Positions 51,126 through 60,258 of a stretch of DNA of 64,000 bases are shown piece by piece. The notes under the pieces were generated by a model. That model had not been told where the DNA came from. It saw only the letters and a program-made list of their open reading frames with translations, and did no database searches. This DNA is from Vibrio penaeicida (GTDB lineage: Bacteria > Pseudomonadota > Gammaproteobacteria > Enterobacterales > Vibrionaceae). Position 1 is the first letter of the stretch; every line of letters starts with the position of its first letter. The stretch is from positions 3,472,001-3,536,000 of the forward strand of contig NZ_AP025144.1 of the NCBI RefSeq assembly GCF_019977755.1, read 5' to 3'. Both the position numbers and the translations under genes were made by a program.

Positions 51126-52385
51126 ATGGATATCCTCGCGAACTACGGCACTATCATTATTATAGTGGCTGCACTATTTGGCTTCTTAATGGCAATCGGT
51201 ATCGGTGCCAATGATGTAGCAAACGCCATGGGTACGTCAGTTGGCTCTAAAGCGCTGACGGTAAAACAAGCGATCATCATCGCAATGATTTTCGAATTTG
51301 CTGGTGCTTACTTAGCAGGCGGTGAAGTAACCGATACTATCCGTAAAGGTGTTATCGAGACCTCCTTCTTCGCTGATCAACCCGACGTGCTTGTATACGG
51401 CATGATGTCTGCGCTTCTTGCTGCAGGTACGTGGCTATTGCTTGCGTCTTATATGGGCTGGCCGGTCTCCACTACTCACTCCATTATCGGTGCTATTATC
51501 GGATTCGCTTGCGTATCTGTAGGTACTGAAGCCGTTGACTGGCAGTCAGTGCAAGGAATAGTCGGGAGCTGGATTGTGACACCACTCATTTCAGGTATCT
51601 TTGCATATCTGATATTTGTGAGTGCTCAGCGACTTATCTTCGATACAGAAAACCCACTCATCAACGCCAAACGTTTTGTGCCAGTCTACATGTTCATCAC
51701 GACCATGGTGATCGCATTAGTAACCATTAAGAAAGGTTTGAAACACGTAGGCTTGCATTTAAGCAACACTGAAGCATGGTTATGGTCTGCCGGCGTATCG
51801 GGTTTAATCATGATTGGCGGTTACCTCTATATTCAGAAGAAATTTGCTCACCGCGAAGACGACCACAGTTTTGCTGGCGTTGAGAGCATCTTCAGTGTGC
51901 TAATGGTGATTACTGCGTGTGCGATGGCATTTGCTCACGGCTCCAACGATGTTGCGAACGCGATTGGTCCTCTATCGGCAGTCGTATCGACCGTTGAAAA
52001 CCTCGGCGAAATCGTGACGAAAACATCCATTGCATGGTGGATCTTGCCACTAGGTGGTATTGGTATTGTGGTTGGTTTGGCGACTATGGGTCACAAAGTG
52101 ATGGCAACCGTGGGAACGGGTATTACAGAACTTACACCAAGCCGTGGTTTTGCTGCGCAGCTTGCGACCGCTTCAACGGTTGTTTTGGCTTCTGGTACTG
52201 GCTTACCCATTTCCACAACACAAACGTTAGTGGGCGCGGTATTAGGTGTCGGTTTTGCACGTGGTATCGCAGCACTAAACCTCGGCGTTGTACGTAACAT
52301 TGTTGCATCTTGGGTTGTGACTTTACCAGCTGGCGCATTGCTGGCAGTCATCTTCTTCTATGCAATTCAAGGCTTATTTTTGTAA
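51126..52385 (+). CDS. pit: Low-affinity phosphate permease, PiT family
   Basis: A cation-coupled phosphate transporter of the PiT family (TC 2.A.20). The 419-residue membrane protein has about ten helices and the two inverted-repeat signatures GANDVANAMGTSVGSKALT and GSNDVANAIGPLSAVV. The ATG at 51126 gives the usual start MDILANYG; the frame reaching back to 51036 is rejected. It forms an operon with the DUF47 gene and is followed by a terminator. Confidence 0.95.
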   Translation: MDILANYGTIIIIVAALFGFLMAIGIGANDVANAMGTSVGSKALTVKQAIIIAMIFEFAGAYLAGGEVTDTIRKGVIETSFFADQPDVLVYGMMSALLAAGTWLLLASYMGWPVSTTHSIIGAIIGFACVSVGTEAVDWQSVQGIVGSWIVTPLISGIFAYLIFVSAQRLIFDTENPLINAKRFVPVYMFITTMVIALVTIKKGLKHVGLHLSNTEAWLWSAGVSGLIMIGGYLYIQKKFAHREDDHSFAGVESIFSVLMVITACAMAFAHGSNDVANAIGPLSAVVSTVENLGEIVTKTSIAWWILPLGGIGIVVGLATMGHKVMATVGTGITELTPSRGFAAQLATASTVVLASGTGLPISTTQTLVGAVLGVGFARGIAALNLGVVRNIVASWVVTLPAGALLAVIFFYAIQGLFL

Positions 52386-52426
52386 GCCTTTTGTTAGACA
52401 CATGTCATTATTGACTCAAACGCACA

Positions 52427-52455
52427 GAAAGGGAGGCTTTGCCTCCCTCTTTTGT
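52427..52455 (+). terminator. Terminator of pit
   Basis: GGGAGGC, a three-base loop and GCCTCCC at 52431-52447, then TCTTTT. It lies about 45 bp after the pit stop. Confidence 0.88.
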
Positions 52456-52550
52456 TGCACCACTGCCTGAAAATTCATACTATCTCTGTCTAATTAAGAA
52501 TAAATGAATGGCGTAAACGTTGTTCAACTCCATCAGTTAAGGGACGTACC

Positions 52551-53162
52551 GTGAAAAAACTTATTTGTCTGGCCCTCTTTAGCATGCTTGTCGCGCCTGT
52601 CAGCTTCGCAAAAGATCGTTACATCTCAGACAACTTATTCACTTATATGCACGCAGGACCAAGCAATCAATTTCGAATCATCGGCAGTGTTAATGCAGGC
52701 GACAAAATCACACTGGTTGCAACAAATCGAGATTCTGGATACAGCCAAGTTGTCGACTCCAAAGGCAGAAAAGGCTGGGTAGAAAGTAAATACGTGTCCA
52801 CACGCCCAAGTATGGCTGAACGATTACCTGCACTTGAGAAAGAGCTAGGTGAAGTAAAAGAGAAGCTCGCAAATGCGCGTAGAAGCTCTGACGACGAGAA
52901 ATCGGGGCTGGTTGACTCACTTGAAGCTCGTAACGAACAAATCAAAGAGCTTGAAAAGAACTACGCTGATATGAATAAGCAACTTACCGCCTCTCAAAGC
53001 GAAGTACGCGAACTGCGCGCTAAGCTAGATACACAGAAAGAAGACCTACTATTGAAATACTTCATGTACGGTGGTGGTGTTGCGGGAATTGGTCTTATCT
53101 TTGGATTGGTTCTTCCCCATCTAATTCCTCGTAGGAAAAAGGCGCCATCTGGTTGGGCTTAA
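52551..53162 (+). CDS. ygiM: SH3-domain membrane protein (YgiM, TIGR04211 family)
   Basis: A 203-residue envelope protein. It has a signal peptide (cleaved near SFA-KD), a bacterial SH3 domain (about 22-85, with YMHAGPSNQFRIIGSVNAGDK in outline), a long coiled coil (about 92-165) and a C-terminal membrane helix (about 172-190) ending in a basic tail. The domain order is that of E. coli YgiM, which sits beside cca as here. The start codon is GTG at 52551. Function is not established. Confidence 0.9.
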   Translation: MKKLICLALFSMLVAPVSFAKDRYISDNLFTYMHAGPSNQFRIIGSVNAGDKITLVATNRDSGYSQVVDSKGRKGWVESKYVSTRPSMAERLPALEKELGEVKEKLANARRSSDDEKSGLVDSLEARNEQIKELEKNYADMNKQLTASQSEVRELRAKLDTQKEDLLLKYFMYGGGVAGIGLIFGLVLPHLIPRRKKAPSGWA

Positions 53163-53189
53163 TGCTTCATACAAATAGAGATTAAAACA

Positions 53190-53216
53190 AGAAGGGCACG
53201 TTATGTGCCCTTTTTT
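53190..53216 (+). terminator. Terminator of ygiM
   Basis: AAGGGCAC, a short loop, then GTGCCCTTTTTT. The T-run is on the plus strand. Convergent gspB ends 43 bp further on. Confidence 0.85.
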
Positions 53217-53258
53217 AATCGCCGAATTTATTGAAAAATAGTTTTTTGAAAACAGCAG

Positions 53259-53972
53259 CTAACGCCACTCATGCAGTGCTGGTAATTCAATTTTCTGTCC
53301 AGCAAACTCCACAACAACTGTTCTAGGGGTAATGCTATCGATCATTACTTTATCATCCACCCAGTCCCCCTCTTTTAACTCCTTGCCATTCACTTTAACC
53401 CAGCGTCGATCTTTATTTGACGCGTACATATGAGTTTGCAGATTAAGTGCAGGAAGCTTACCCTGGAATCGGCGTTCATTACCCACTAAGGGCGTCGCTT
53501 CAACGGGTTCATCATTATAGCGACTAGAGTCTGGATAAGCCGTATCGTCAATGGCAGATTGAACGGCTAGCGCTAACTCTGGAGATAATGAGGAAAGATC
53601 TAAGTTATCCAGCGTTTCTTTCTTTTTCTCTGTTGGCTTTTTCTCTGTTAGCTTTTGATCCGTTTGAGATCTTAGCCCAGTTTGAGATGTTTCCTGTGTT
53701 TGAGAGCTCAGCACCCGCGCATTTTCCGTTGTCGAGTCATACAACACCTCAGTAGGTGAGCCATCCACCGTTGGCATATCCTTAAGAGGCTTAGCTTCGG
53801 GGTAATCCATTACTTTAGCAAGCTGTGTCTTTACTGTTTCAACTTGGATAATCGGGGCGCTATCTGGTTGATAATTTAAATAATGCCATGAAGAAACCAA
53901 AACGGCGGGAATGACAAATACCATCGTTTTAAACAGACTCGAACCCGTTGAAGGTGTATTTAAATAGCTCAT
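53259..53972 (-). CDS. gspB: General secretion pathway protein GspB/ExeB
   Basis: GspB (ExeB) partners GspA in placing the type II secretion secretin in the cell wall. The 237-residue protein has one membrane segment near the N-terminus (about 15-33), a low-complexity linker rich in Thr, Gln and Lys, and a C-terminal globular domain with VKVNGKELKEGDWVDD and ITPRTVVVEFAGQKIELP. The frame opens at 53987; the second ATG (53972) follows GGTGG and is preferred, but this is not certain. It follows gspA by about 50 bp. Confidence 0.88.
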   Translation of the reverse strand: MSYLNTPSTGSSLFKTMVFVIPAVLVSSWHYLNYQPDSAPIIQVETVKTQLAKVMDYPEAKPLKDMPTVDGSPTEVLYDSTTENARVLSSQTQETSQTGLRSQTDQKLTEKKPTEKKKETLDNLDLSSLSPELALAVQSAIDDTAYPDSSRYNDEPVEATPLVGNERRFQGKLPALNLQTHMYASNKDRRWVKVNGKELKEGDWVDDKVMIDSITPRTVVVEFAGQKIELPALHEWR

Positions 53973-54035
53973 TGAATGCCACCACATAATACGAAGTGAC
54001 AGAACACCCCTAATTCTTTTATTTCAATAAAGGCA

Positions 54036-55643
54036 TTAAGCATCCGATGGTACCTCTGTCGTTTTAGTCAGTGAAGGGGCCGAGTCATTCACTATTAAAT
54101 CCAGATACTGCAAGGTTTTCGCTCCTACAATTCCATCAACAAATAGCCCTTGCCAACGCTGAAAAGCCTCCACTTTCTCTTTCAATATTTCATCAAAAAC
54201 ATTGCTGCTCTGTGACGCTTCACCAAGCGCTTTAGCAAGCATCGACTCTAACTTAGCAACGGACTCGCCTTGCTGACCAAGTTTAAGAGTTTCCGCTATT
54301 GGATCATGCCAAATAGTGCGGTATTCGCCAGCCCAATGTTGCTCTAACCACCCAACAGGCACTTCTACTCGACCATCACCAACCAAAATTTGGGCAGTTT
54401 CATCAGACACTGCATACAGCAGCGCATAATGACGTTCATCGCCAACATTCAGCGCAAAAACAACAGGGCGATTTTGTTGTATCACATCATCCAGCCCCCC
54501 AGATTCAATGGAGCAATAGTAGGATGAACGTGACCTTTCACAATCCGTGTCACGAACCGAGGCTTTCAGCCCCCACAACTCAAACAACTTTAATGTCGCT
54601 TTGGTTTCACCTTCACTGCGCTTTAAATATGGCGATAGCGTGTCAGCAACGGGGATTTGGATGGTCTTAGTCGTAACCTGAATTTCCGGAGTTTGAGCAG
54701 GGATCCACTTCTGTAAGGCAAGAGGAGTGGCGAAGTAAGCAAACGTTGCGAGGGCTGCACTTCCCGTTAATAGCAATATATTTGGCCAAACAGAAGAGGG
54801 AGTAGAAGATGGTGACACGGCGCCTTGTACGGGAGCTTGAAACGCCATAACATCCTGACAAGCTTGTTCGGCTCGCGCTTTACTCACAACTTTGACACCA
54901 CTTTGGCTAGCGTATTGCAGGCTTTTATCGCAGATTAGATTGATAAGACGAGGGATGCCCTGAGTATATTTTGCGATAATTTTAATTGCAGCCGGTTCAA
55001 AAGTGCTTTGAGCGCCGTTTGCTAACCCAAGTCGAAACTCGATGTACTCGCTCACTTCAGCACGGTTAAGCGGCAGCAAGTGATAGCGACCAGTAATGCG
55101 CTGTGCAAGCTGTCTCAATTCAGTTGTCTGCAACTTTGCTTGTAGTTCAGGCTGCCCAATCAATAATACTTTTAAGAGTTTTTGGCTATCGGTTTCTAAA
55201 TTAGTGAGAAGCCGTAATTGCTCAAGCACATCTGGCAGTAGATGCTGTGCCTCATCAATGATCAAAAGCGTTTGAAACCCACCAGCATAGTTATCAAGCA
55301 AGAAGCGCTGAATGGATTGTGTTAGTACCTTAAGGCTTGCTGATTCTGGGTATTCAATACCAAACTCATCGCAAATCGCTTCCAACAAATCTTGGTTTGA
55401 ATAGGTCGGATTTAAAATAAGTGCTGCTTTGGTTTCTTCTCCAAGCGCGGAAAGCATGGCTTTCGAAACGGTTGTTTTGCCTGTTCCAACTTCACCAGTA
55501 AGCATTGCAAACCCACCACCTTCACCTAAACCAGATTGAAGATGGTTCATTGCTTCTCTGTGACGCGCACTCAAATACAAATACCGAGAACTCGGTACTA
55601 TTGAGAATGGCATTTCCGTGAAACCGAAAAAATCCTTATACAT
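54036..55643 (-). CDS. gspA: General secretion pathway ATPase GspA/ExeA
   Basis: GspA (ExeA) is an inner-membrane ATPase that remodels peptidoglycan so the type II secretin can assemble. The 535-residue protein has a cytoplasmic AAA domain with Walker [10 protein letters not shown] (about 50-58) and Walker [11 protein letters not shown] membrane segment follows (about 285-300), then a periplasmic region with a peptidase-C39-like fold (about 345-450, lacking an obvious catalytic set) and a C-terminal peptidoglycan-binding domain (about 455-520, [27 protein letters not shown]). Divergent from cca. Confidence 0.93.
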   Translation of the reverse strand: MYKDFFGFTEMPFSIVPSSRYLYLSARHREAMNHLQSGLGEGGGFAMLTGEVGTGKTTVSKAMLSALGEETKAALILNPTYSNQDLLEAICDEFGIEYPESASLKVLTQSIQRFLLDNYAGGFQTLLIIDEAQHLLPDVLEQLRLLTNLETDSQKLLKVLLIGQPELQAKLQTTELRQLAQRITGRYHLLPLNRAEVSEYIEFRLGLANGAQSTFEPAAIKIIAKYTQGIPRLINLICDKSLQYASQSGVKVVSKARAEQACQDVMAFQAPVQGAVSPSSTPSSVWPNILLLTGSAALATFAYFATPLALQKWIPAQTPEIQVTTKTIQIPVADTLSPYLKRSEGETKATLKLFELWGLKASVRDTDCERSRSSYYCSIESGGLDDVIQQNRPVVFALNVGDERHYALLYAVSDETAQILVGDGRVEVPVGWLEQHWAGEYRTIWHDPIAETLKLGQQGESVAKLESMLAKALGEASQSSNVFDEILKEKVEAFQRWQGLFVDGIVGAKTLQYLDLIVNDSAPSLTKTTEVPSDA

Positions 55644-55727
55644 GCTTATCTCTCTTCGCTAAGATTCTGGCAAATTACCATTGTGACGAGGTTTGTAAAG
55701 CCTCGAGGCATAATTAGGAGGTCAAAC

Positions 55728-56939
55728 TTGGACGTATATTTAGTCGGTGGCGCTGTGCGAGACCAATTACTGGGTATTCCGGTACACGACAAGGATTGGG
55801 TTGTAGTGGGTAGCTCACCAGAAAAAATGCTCGCCAATAGGTACCAAGCCGTCGGCAAAGACTTTCCTGTATTCTTGCATCCAGAAAGTCATGAGGAATA
55901 TGCATTAGCGCGTACCGAACGAAAGTCAGGGCATGGTTACACTGGCTTTGAATGTCACTTTGCACCTGATGTGACCATTGAGGACGACCTCCTTCGAAGA
56001 GACTTAACCATCAACGCCATGGCTCAACACAAGGATGGAAGAATTGTCGATCCTTACGGTGGGCAACATGACCTCAATAACAAAATCTTGCGCCATGTGT
56101 CTGATGCATTTGTCGAAGACCCTCTTCGCGTTCTTCGCGTGGCTCGGTTCGCAGCCAAGCTGGCTTCATTAGGTTTTACTGTCGCAGATGAAACCCTGAA
56201 ATTGATGTCCAAGATAGCGCAATCCGGCGAGCTTGAACACTTGACGCCTGAACGGGTTTGGCAGGAATGGCATAAATCTCTCAATACAGACAGACCTGAC
56301 GTATTTCTAGAGGTACTCAGACAATGTGGCGCTCTGGAAGTCGTCCTCCCAGAATTGGACGCTTTATTTGGTGTCCCACAACCGGAGCAGTGGCACCCTG
56401 AAATCGATACTGGTATTCATACGTTGATGGTTGCAAGGCAAGGCGCTGATTTGAGCCAAGACCCCGTCATTAGATTTGCAGCACAAGTTCACGACTTAGG
56501 GAAAGGGGTAACACCGAAGGAAGAATGGCCGAGCCACAAAATGCATTGCCACACAGGGCTCAACATAATTAAGAAATTATGTGAGCGCATTAAAATTCCC
56601 AACGAGTTCAGAGAAACCGCCTTGGCCGTATGCGAACATCACACCAATGTGCACCGTGCAGAAGAACTAAGAGCAAAAACAAAACTTAAAATACTGAATA
56701 AATTGGATGTGTGGCGTAAACCTGAACGCTTGGCTCAACTCTTAATCTGCTGTGAAGCCGATCATCGTGGGCGGCTGGGTTTAGAAGATAACCCCTACCC
56801 TCAATCGAAACTCTTCAATCAAGCTTATCAGGCTGCTTTGCAAGTGGATGTACAAAAGGTTATTCAGGATGGATTTCAGGGAAAAGAAATACGTGAAGAG
56901 TTAGACAAGCGGCGATTGCGCTTTATTCAAGAATTGTAA
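55728..56939 (+). CDS. cca: tRNA CCA-adding enzyme
   Basis: Cca builds or repairs the 3' CCA of tRNAs. The 403-residue protein starts with [13 protein letters not shown], followed by the metal-binding DKDWVVVG and [10 protein letters not shown] motifs of class II nucleotidyltransferases, and it has a C-terminal HD phosphohydrolase domain ([20 protein letters not shown]). The start is TTG at 55728 behind a perfect AGGAGG, which gives the conserved N-terminus. A GTG at 55683 would add 15 atypical residues. Confidence 0.93.
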   Translation: MDVYLVGGAVRDQLLGIPVHDKDWVVVGSSPEKMLANRYQAVGKDFPVFLHPESHEEYALARTERKSGHGYTGFECHFAPDVTIEDDLLRRDLTINAMAQHKDGRIVDPYGGQHDLNNKILRHVSDAFVEDPLRVLRVARFAAKLASLGFTVADETLKLMSKIAQSGELEHLTPERVWQEWHKSLNTDRPDVFLEVLRQCGALEVVLPELDALFGVPQPEQWHPEIDTGIHTLMVARQGADLSQDPVIRFAAQVHDLGKGVTPKEEWPSHKMHCHTGLNIIKKLCERIKIPNEFRETALAVCEHHTNVHRAEELRAKTKLKILNKLDVWRKPERLAQLLICCEADHRGRLGLEDNPYPQSKLFNQAYQAALQVDVQKVIQDGFQGKEIREELDKRRLRFIQEL

Positions 56940-56971
56940 AACCAAAAGACCGTACACAAACGTCATTACGA

Positions 56972-56999
56972 AAACGCCACTATCGCAATAGTGGCGTTT
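56972..56999. terminator. Bidirectional terminator between cca and hpt
   Basis: AAACGCCACTAT and ATAGTGGCGTTT form a perfect 12-bp stem around a CGCA tetraloop between convergent genes. Confidence 0.92.
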
Positions 57000-57026
57000 A
57001 TTCTGTTTGCATTACAGACCGAGTGC

Positions 57027-57560
57027 TTACTCTTGAGGAACCACTTTCCCAATGTAAGGTAAGTTACGGTATTTCTGAGCGTAATCGATACCAACACCAA
57101 CAACAAACTCATCTGGAATCTCAAAACCAATGAATTTTGCATCGACTGCAATTTCACGACGAGAGGGTTTGTCTAAAAGAGTACAAATTTCGATAGAAGC
57201 AGGCTCGCGAATTTCTAAAATTTCGCATACTTTACTCAACGTGTTGCCCGTATCGATGATGTCTTCCACCAACAAAACGTCTTTATTTTTGATGTCGTCA
57301 TCCAGATCTTTCAAAATACGCACATCGCGTGAGCTTTCCATCGCGTTGCCATAGCTAGATGCGGTCATGAAATCGACAGTATGATTCTTACCAATGGCAC
57401 GCGTCAGATCAGCCATAAAAACAAATGAACCACGAAGCAGTCCCACCAACACCAACTCTTTGTCTGAATCTTTGTAGCGCTCGGTGATTTTCTTGCCCAA
57501 TTCGATAACTCGATCCTGAACGTCTTGCTCAGAAATCATTACTTCAACTGTATGTTTCAT
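57027..57560 (-). CDS. hpt: Hypoxanthine phosphoribosyltransferase
   Basis: Hpt salvages hypoxanthine (and guanine) to nucleotides using PRPP. The 177-residue protein has the PRPP-binding motif [13 protein letters not shown], the loop [15 protein letters not shown] and the purine-site segment [11 protein letters not shown]. It diverges from the luxR/hapR homologue across 254 bp, a conserved vibrio arrangement. Confidence 0.96.
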   Translation of the reverse strand: MKHTVEVMISEQDVQDRVIELGKKITERYKDSDKELVLVGLLRGSFVFMADLTRAIGKNHTVDFMTASSYGNAMESSRDVRILKDLDDDIKNKDVLLVEDIIDTGNTLSKVCEILEIREPASIEICTLLDKPSRREIAVDAKFIGFEIPDEFVVGVGIDYAQKYRNLPYIGKVVPQE

Positions 57561-57605
57561 ACTGCTCTCAATTAGTTAGTGGCTGATTTTGCAGGTAAAG
57601 TCACA

Positions 57606-57615
57606 TTATCAATAA
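57606..57615. promoter_or_regulatory. Candidate LuxR-family operator half-site
   Basis: TTATCAATAA is exactly one half of the palindromic LuxR/OpaR/SmcR consensus (TTATTGATAA...TTATCAATAA, from memory). It lies between the hpt start and the regulator gene. LuxR-type regulators often repress their own gene; a role here is inferred. Confidence 0.4.
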
Positions 57616-57723
57616 TTTGAATTTTCGTTAATGTGCACCCAATAACACATTTTACCACTGCAAACGACTCAGGGTAAATTTTTAACTTGGTCATGAAATT
57701 GAGCACTTTTTAACATTTCTTGA

Positions 57724-57751
57724 TTGACACTTTTATATGCACCATTACACT
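57724..57751 (+). promoter_or_regulatory. Candidate promoter of the luxR/hapR homologue
   Basis: TTGACA at 57724-57729 and TACACT at 57746-57751 with a 16-bp spacer. A start near 57758 would give a leader of about 57 nt carrying the possible Qrr pairing site. Confidence 0.5.
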
Positions 57752-57794
57752 CATATGGCAAATCTAATTATAAAATAATCATTAAACTTCATAT

Positions 57795-57804
57795 GTTGGC
57801 AAGG
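57795..57804 (+). promoter_or_regulatory. Possible Qrr sRNA pairing site over the ribosome-binding site
   Basis: GTTGGCAAGG would pair at 9 of 10 positions with the conserved CCTAGCCAAC segment of vibrio Qrr sRNAs (sequence recalled, not searched). It includes the AAGG ribosome-binding site of the regulator gene, where Qrr RNAs are known to block translation of luxR/hapR mRNAs. Confidence 0.5.
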
Positions 57805-57814
57805 AAAATCAATT

Positions 57815-58426
57815 ATGGATACTGTAAAAAAACGTCCAAGAACAAGGCTATCTCCACAGAAACGTAAAGAACAGCTGCATGATATTGCGATAGAAGTATT
57901 CGCAAAACGCGGTATCGGTCGCGGTGGTCACGCTGATATTGCTGAGATCGCTCAGGTATCAGTTGCAACTGTTTTCAACTACTTCCAGACCCGTGAAGAT
58001 TTGGTTGATGAAGTACTGAGCCAAGTTGAGAAACAATACGCTCTTTTCATCAATGAAAGCATTCTTCCAGAAGCAACTGCCGAAGAAAACTTAACGAGCC
58101 TAACCAAGAACATCATTAAGTTTGCACTCGATGGCACGCACTGGATGAAAGTTTGGTTCGAGTGGAGCACATCTACTCGTGAAGAAGTATGGCCTTTGTT
58201 CCTATCCAGTAACGAAGAATCTCAGAAGCGTGTTGAAGACATGTTCCTGACCGCGATGCAACGTGGCGAAGTATGCGATGAGCACAAAGCAGAAGACTTA
58301 GCTAAGCTATTACACGGCATTTGCTACTCTCTTTATGTTCAAGCTAACCGCAACCCAGATCCAGAGTACTTAGAAGGGCTTGTAGCTAGCTTCCTGGGTA
58401 TGCTTTGCATTTACAAGCAAGACTAA
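57815..58426 (+). CDS. Quorum-sensing master regulator, LuxR/HapR/OpaR family (TetR type)
   Basis: A TetR-family regulator of the Vibrio LuxR/HapR/OpaR/SmcR group, the high-cell-density master switch for biofilm, protease, luminescence and other genes. The 203-residue protein has the nearly invariant N-terminal region KRPRTRLSP and RGIGRGGHADIAEIAQVSVATVFNYF, and the central WFEWS, EVWPLF and HGICYSL motifs. Residue 58 is Gln (codon CAG) in NYFQTRED, where LuxR, HapR, OpaR and LitR as I recall them have Pro. Adjacent hpt and lpdA match the vibrio locus. The species-specific gene name is left open. Confidence 0.95.
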   Translation: MDTVKKRPRTRLSPQKRKEQLHDIAIEVFAKRGIGRGGHADIAEIAQVSVATVFNYFQTREDLVDEVLSQVEKQYALFINESILPEATAEENLTSLTKNIIKFALDGTHWMKVWFEWSTSTREEVWPLFLSSNEESQKRVEDMFLTAMQRGEVCDEHKAEDLAKLLHGICYSLYVQANRNPDPEYLEGLVASFLGMLCIYKQD

Positions 58427-58459
58427 AACGCGCTTTTGTAAAACGGTAAAATAGATAAG

Positions 58460-58485
58460 CGGAGGGATTTTCCCCTCCGTTTTTT
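58460..58485 (+). terminator. Terminator of the luxR/hapR homologue
   Basis: CGGAGGG (58460-58466), a six-base loop and CCCTCCG (58473-58479), followed by TTTTTT. Confidence 0.92.
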
Positions 58486-58532
58486 GTTTTTGTCCGCCCG
58501 AAAGCCGAAAACGCCACGAGAAACAGAAACAA

Positions 58533-58559
58533 AAAAACCGCTGACTGGCAGCGGTTTTT
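58533..58559. terminator. Terminator after lpdA, probably bidirectional
   Basis: AAAAACCGCTG and CAGCGGTTTTT form an 11-bp perfect stem with a five-base loop. It serves the minus-strand pyruvate dehydrogenase genes and backs up the regulator's own terminator. Confidence 0.92.
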
Positions 58560-58580
58560 ATCATTCAGCTTTTAGAAAAA

Positions 58581-60011
58581 TTACTTCTTCTTCTTCACAG
58601 CTTTCTTGTTTGGAAGGTCAGTAATAGAGCCTTCAAACACTTCAGCAGCCAAACCTACAGATTCGTGTAGAGTTGGGTGAGCGTGGATGGTTAGAGCGAT
58701 GTCTTCTGCATCACAGCCCATCTCGATAGCCAAACCAATTTCACCTAGTAGCTCACCACCGTTAGTACCAACGATAGCACCACCGATTACGCGGTGTGTT
58801 TCTTTATCGAAAATAAGCTTAGTCATACCATCAGCACAGTCAGACGCGATTGCACGCCCAGACGCAGCCCATGGGAAAGTCGCAGTTTCGTAGTTGATAC
58901 CTTCCGCTTTTGCTTCTTTCTCTGTCTTACCAACCCACGCCACTTCTGGCTCAGTGTAAGCGATTGAAGGAATAACTTTAGGATCGAAGTAGTGTTTCTT
59001 ACCAGAAATCACTTCTGCAGCAACATGGCCTTCATGCACACCTTTGTGTGCCAGCATTGGCTGACCGACAACATCACCAATCGCAAAGATATGAGGAATG
59101 TTTGTGCGCATTTGCTTATCCACATTGATAAAGCCACGCTCATCAATCTCGATACCCGCTTTTTCACCATCGATAAGAAGACCGTTTGGTACACGACCGA
59201 TAGCAACAAGAACAGCATCGTAGCGCTCAGCTTCTGCTGGTGCTTTTTTGCCTTCCATTGAAACGTAGATACCATCTTCTTTGGCTTCAACAGCCGTCAC
59301 TTTGGTTTCTAGCATCAAGTTGAACTTGTCTTTAACTCGCTTGGTGTAAACCTTAACGATGTCTTTATCAGCTGCAGGGATCACTTGGTCAAACATTTCA
59401 ACAACGTCAACCTGAGAACCTAGTGACTGGTATACCGTACCCATTTCAAGACCGATGATACCACCACCCATAATAAGCAGTTTGCCCGGAACTTCTTTAA
59501 GCTCTAGTGCATCAGTAGAATCCCAAATACGTGGGTCTTCATGCGGGATAAACGGAAGTTTAATTGGGCGAGAACCTGCCGCAATGATAGCGTTGTCGAA
59601 GTTAACTGTAGTTGCTTCGCCTTCACCTTCTACAAGAATAGAATTAGGGCCAGTGAACTTACCGTAACCGTTAACCACTGTTACGTTACGCATCTTAGCC
59701 ATACCGCCAAGACCGCCCGTCAATTGGTTAACCACTTTTTCTTTCCAGATTCGGATTTTGTTGATGTCCGTTTGCGGCTCACCAAATACCACACCGTGAT
59801 CAGCCATTGCTTTCGCTTCTTCGATCACTTTAGATACGTGTAGCAGTGCTTTAGATGGGATACAACCCACGTTTAGACACACTCCACCTAGGGTGGTGTA
59901 ACGCTCGATAAGTACCGTTTCTAGACCTAGATCCGCACAACGGAACGCAGCAGAATAACCAGCAGGACCAGAACCAAGTACAACAACTTGGGCTTTAATT
60001 TCTTTGCTCAT
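58581..60011 (-). CDS. lpdA: Dihydrolipoyl dehydrogenase (E3)
   Basis: Lpd reoxidises lipoamide in the pyruvate and 2-oxoglutarate dehydrogenase complexes and the glycine cleavage system. The 476-residue flavoprotein has the FAD motif VVLGSGPAGYSAA, the redox-active disulfide in CLNVGCIPSK (Cys45 and Cys50), an NAD-binding GGGIIGLEMG, and the C-terminal base in HAHPTLHES. It is separated from aceF by about 247 bp with a hairpin, so it may also have its own promoter as in E. coli. Confidence 0.97.
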   Translation of the reverse strand: MSKEIKAQVVVLGSGPAGYSAAFRCADLGLETVLIERYTTLGGVCLNVGCIPSKALLHVSKVIEEAKAMADHGVVFGEPQTDINKIRIWKEKVVNQLTGGLGGMAKMRNVTVVNGYGKFTGPNSILVEGEGEATTVNFDNAIIAAGSRPIKLPFIPHEDPRIWDSTDALELKEVPGKLLIMGGGIIGLEMGTVYQSLGSQVDVVEMFDQVIPAADKDIVKVYTKRVKDKFNLMLETKVTAVEAKEDGIYVSMEGKKAPAEAERYDAVLVAIGRVPNGLLIDGEKAGIEIDERGFINVDKQMRTNIPHIFAIGDVVGQPMLAHKGVHEGHVAAEVISGKKHYFDPKVIPSIAYTEPEVAWVGKTEKEAKAEGINYETATFPWAASGRAIASDCADGMTKLIFDKETHRVIGGAIVGTNGGELLGEIGLAIEMGCDAEDIALTIHAHPTLHESVGLAAEVFEGSITDLPNKKAVKKKK

Positions 60012-60220
60012 TTTGACCTCTTGTAGTCATTATCCCTAACAGGCTGAGTGGGTGTTCAATGAATTCTTTTTTAGAACGTTTTATTTTCAGACCGAAACAG
60101 TTTACAGAGTTGTTAAAGGTGTGAAAAGTAAATCCATTTAGCCTGTGAGCCAGACAACAGTTCAATTGAGATTCTCTTGTTATCAACAAGGTTAAATCAA
60201 ACTGTCAGCTTGTAATTTAA

Positions 60221-60239
60221 GGGCGGCTTATCGCCGCCC
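60221..60239 (-). terminator. GC-rich hairpin between aceF and lpdA
   Basis: GGGCGGC (60221-60227), a five-base loop and GCCGCCC (60233-60239). On the minus strand it is followed by TTAAATTA, not a clean U-run, so it could be a partial terminator, an RNA stabiliser protecting aceEF mRNA, or a processing site. Confidence 0.6.
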
Positions 60240-60258
60240 TGATTTTACGTATCTTGAC

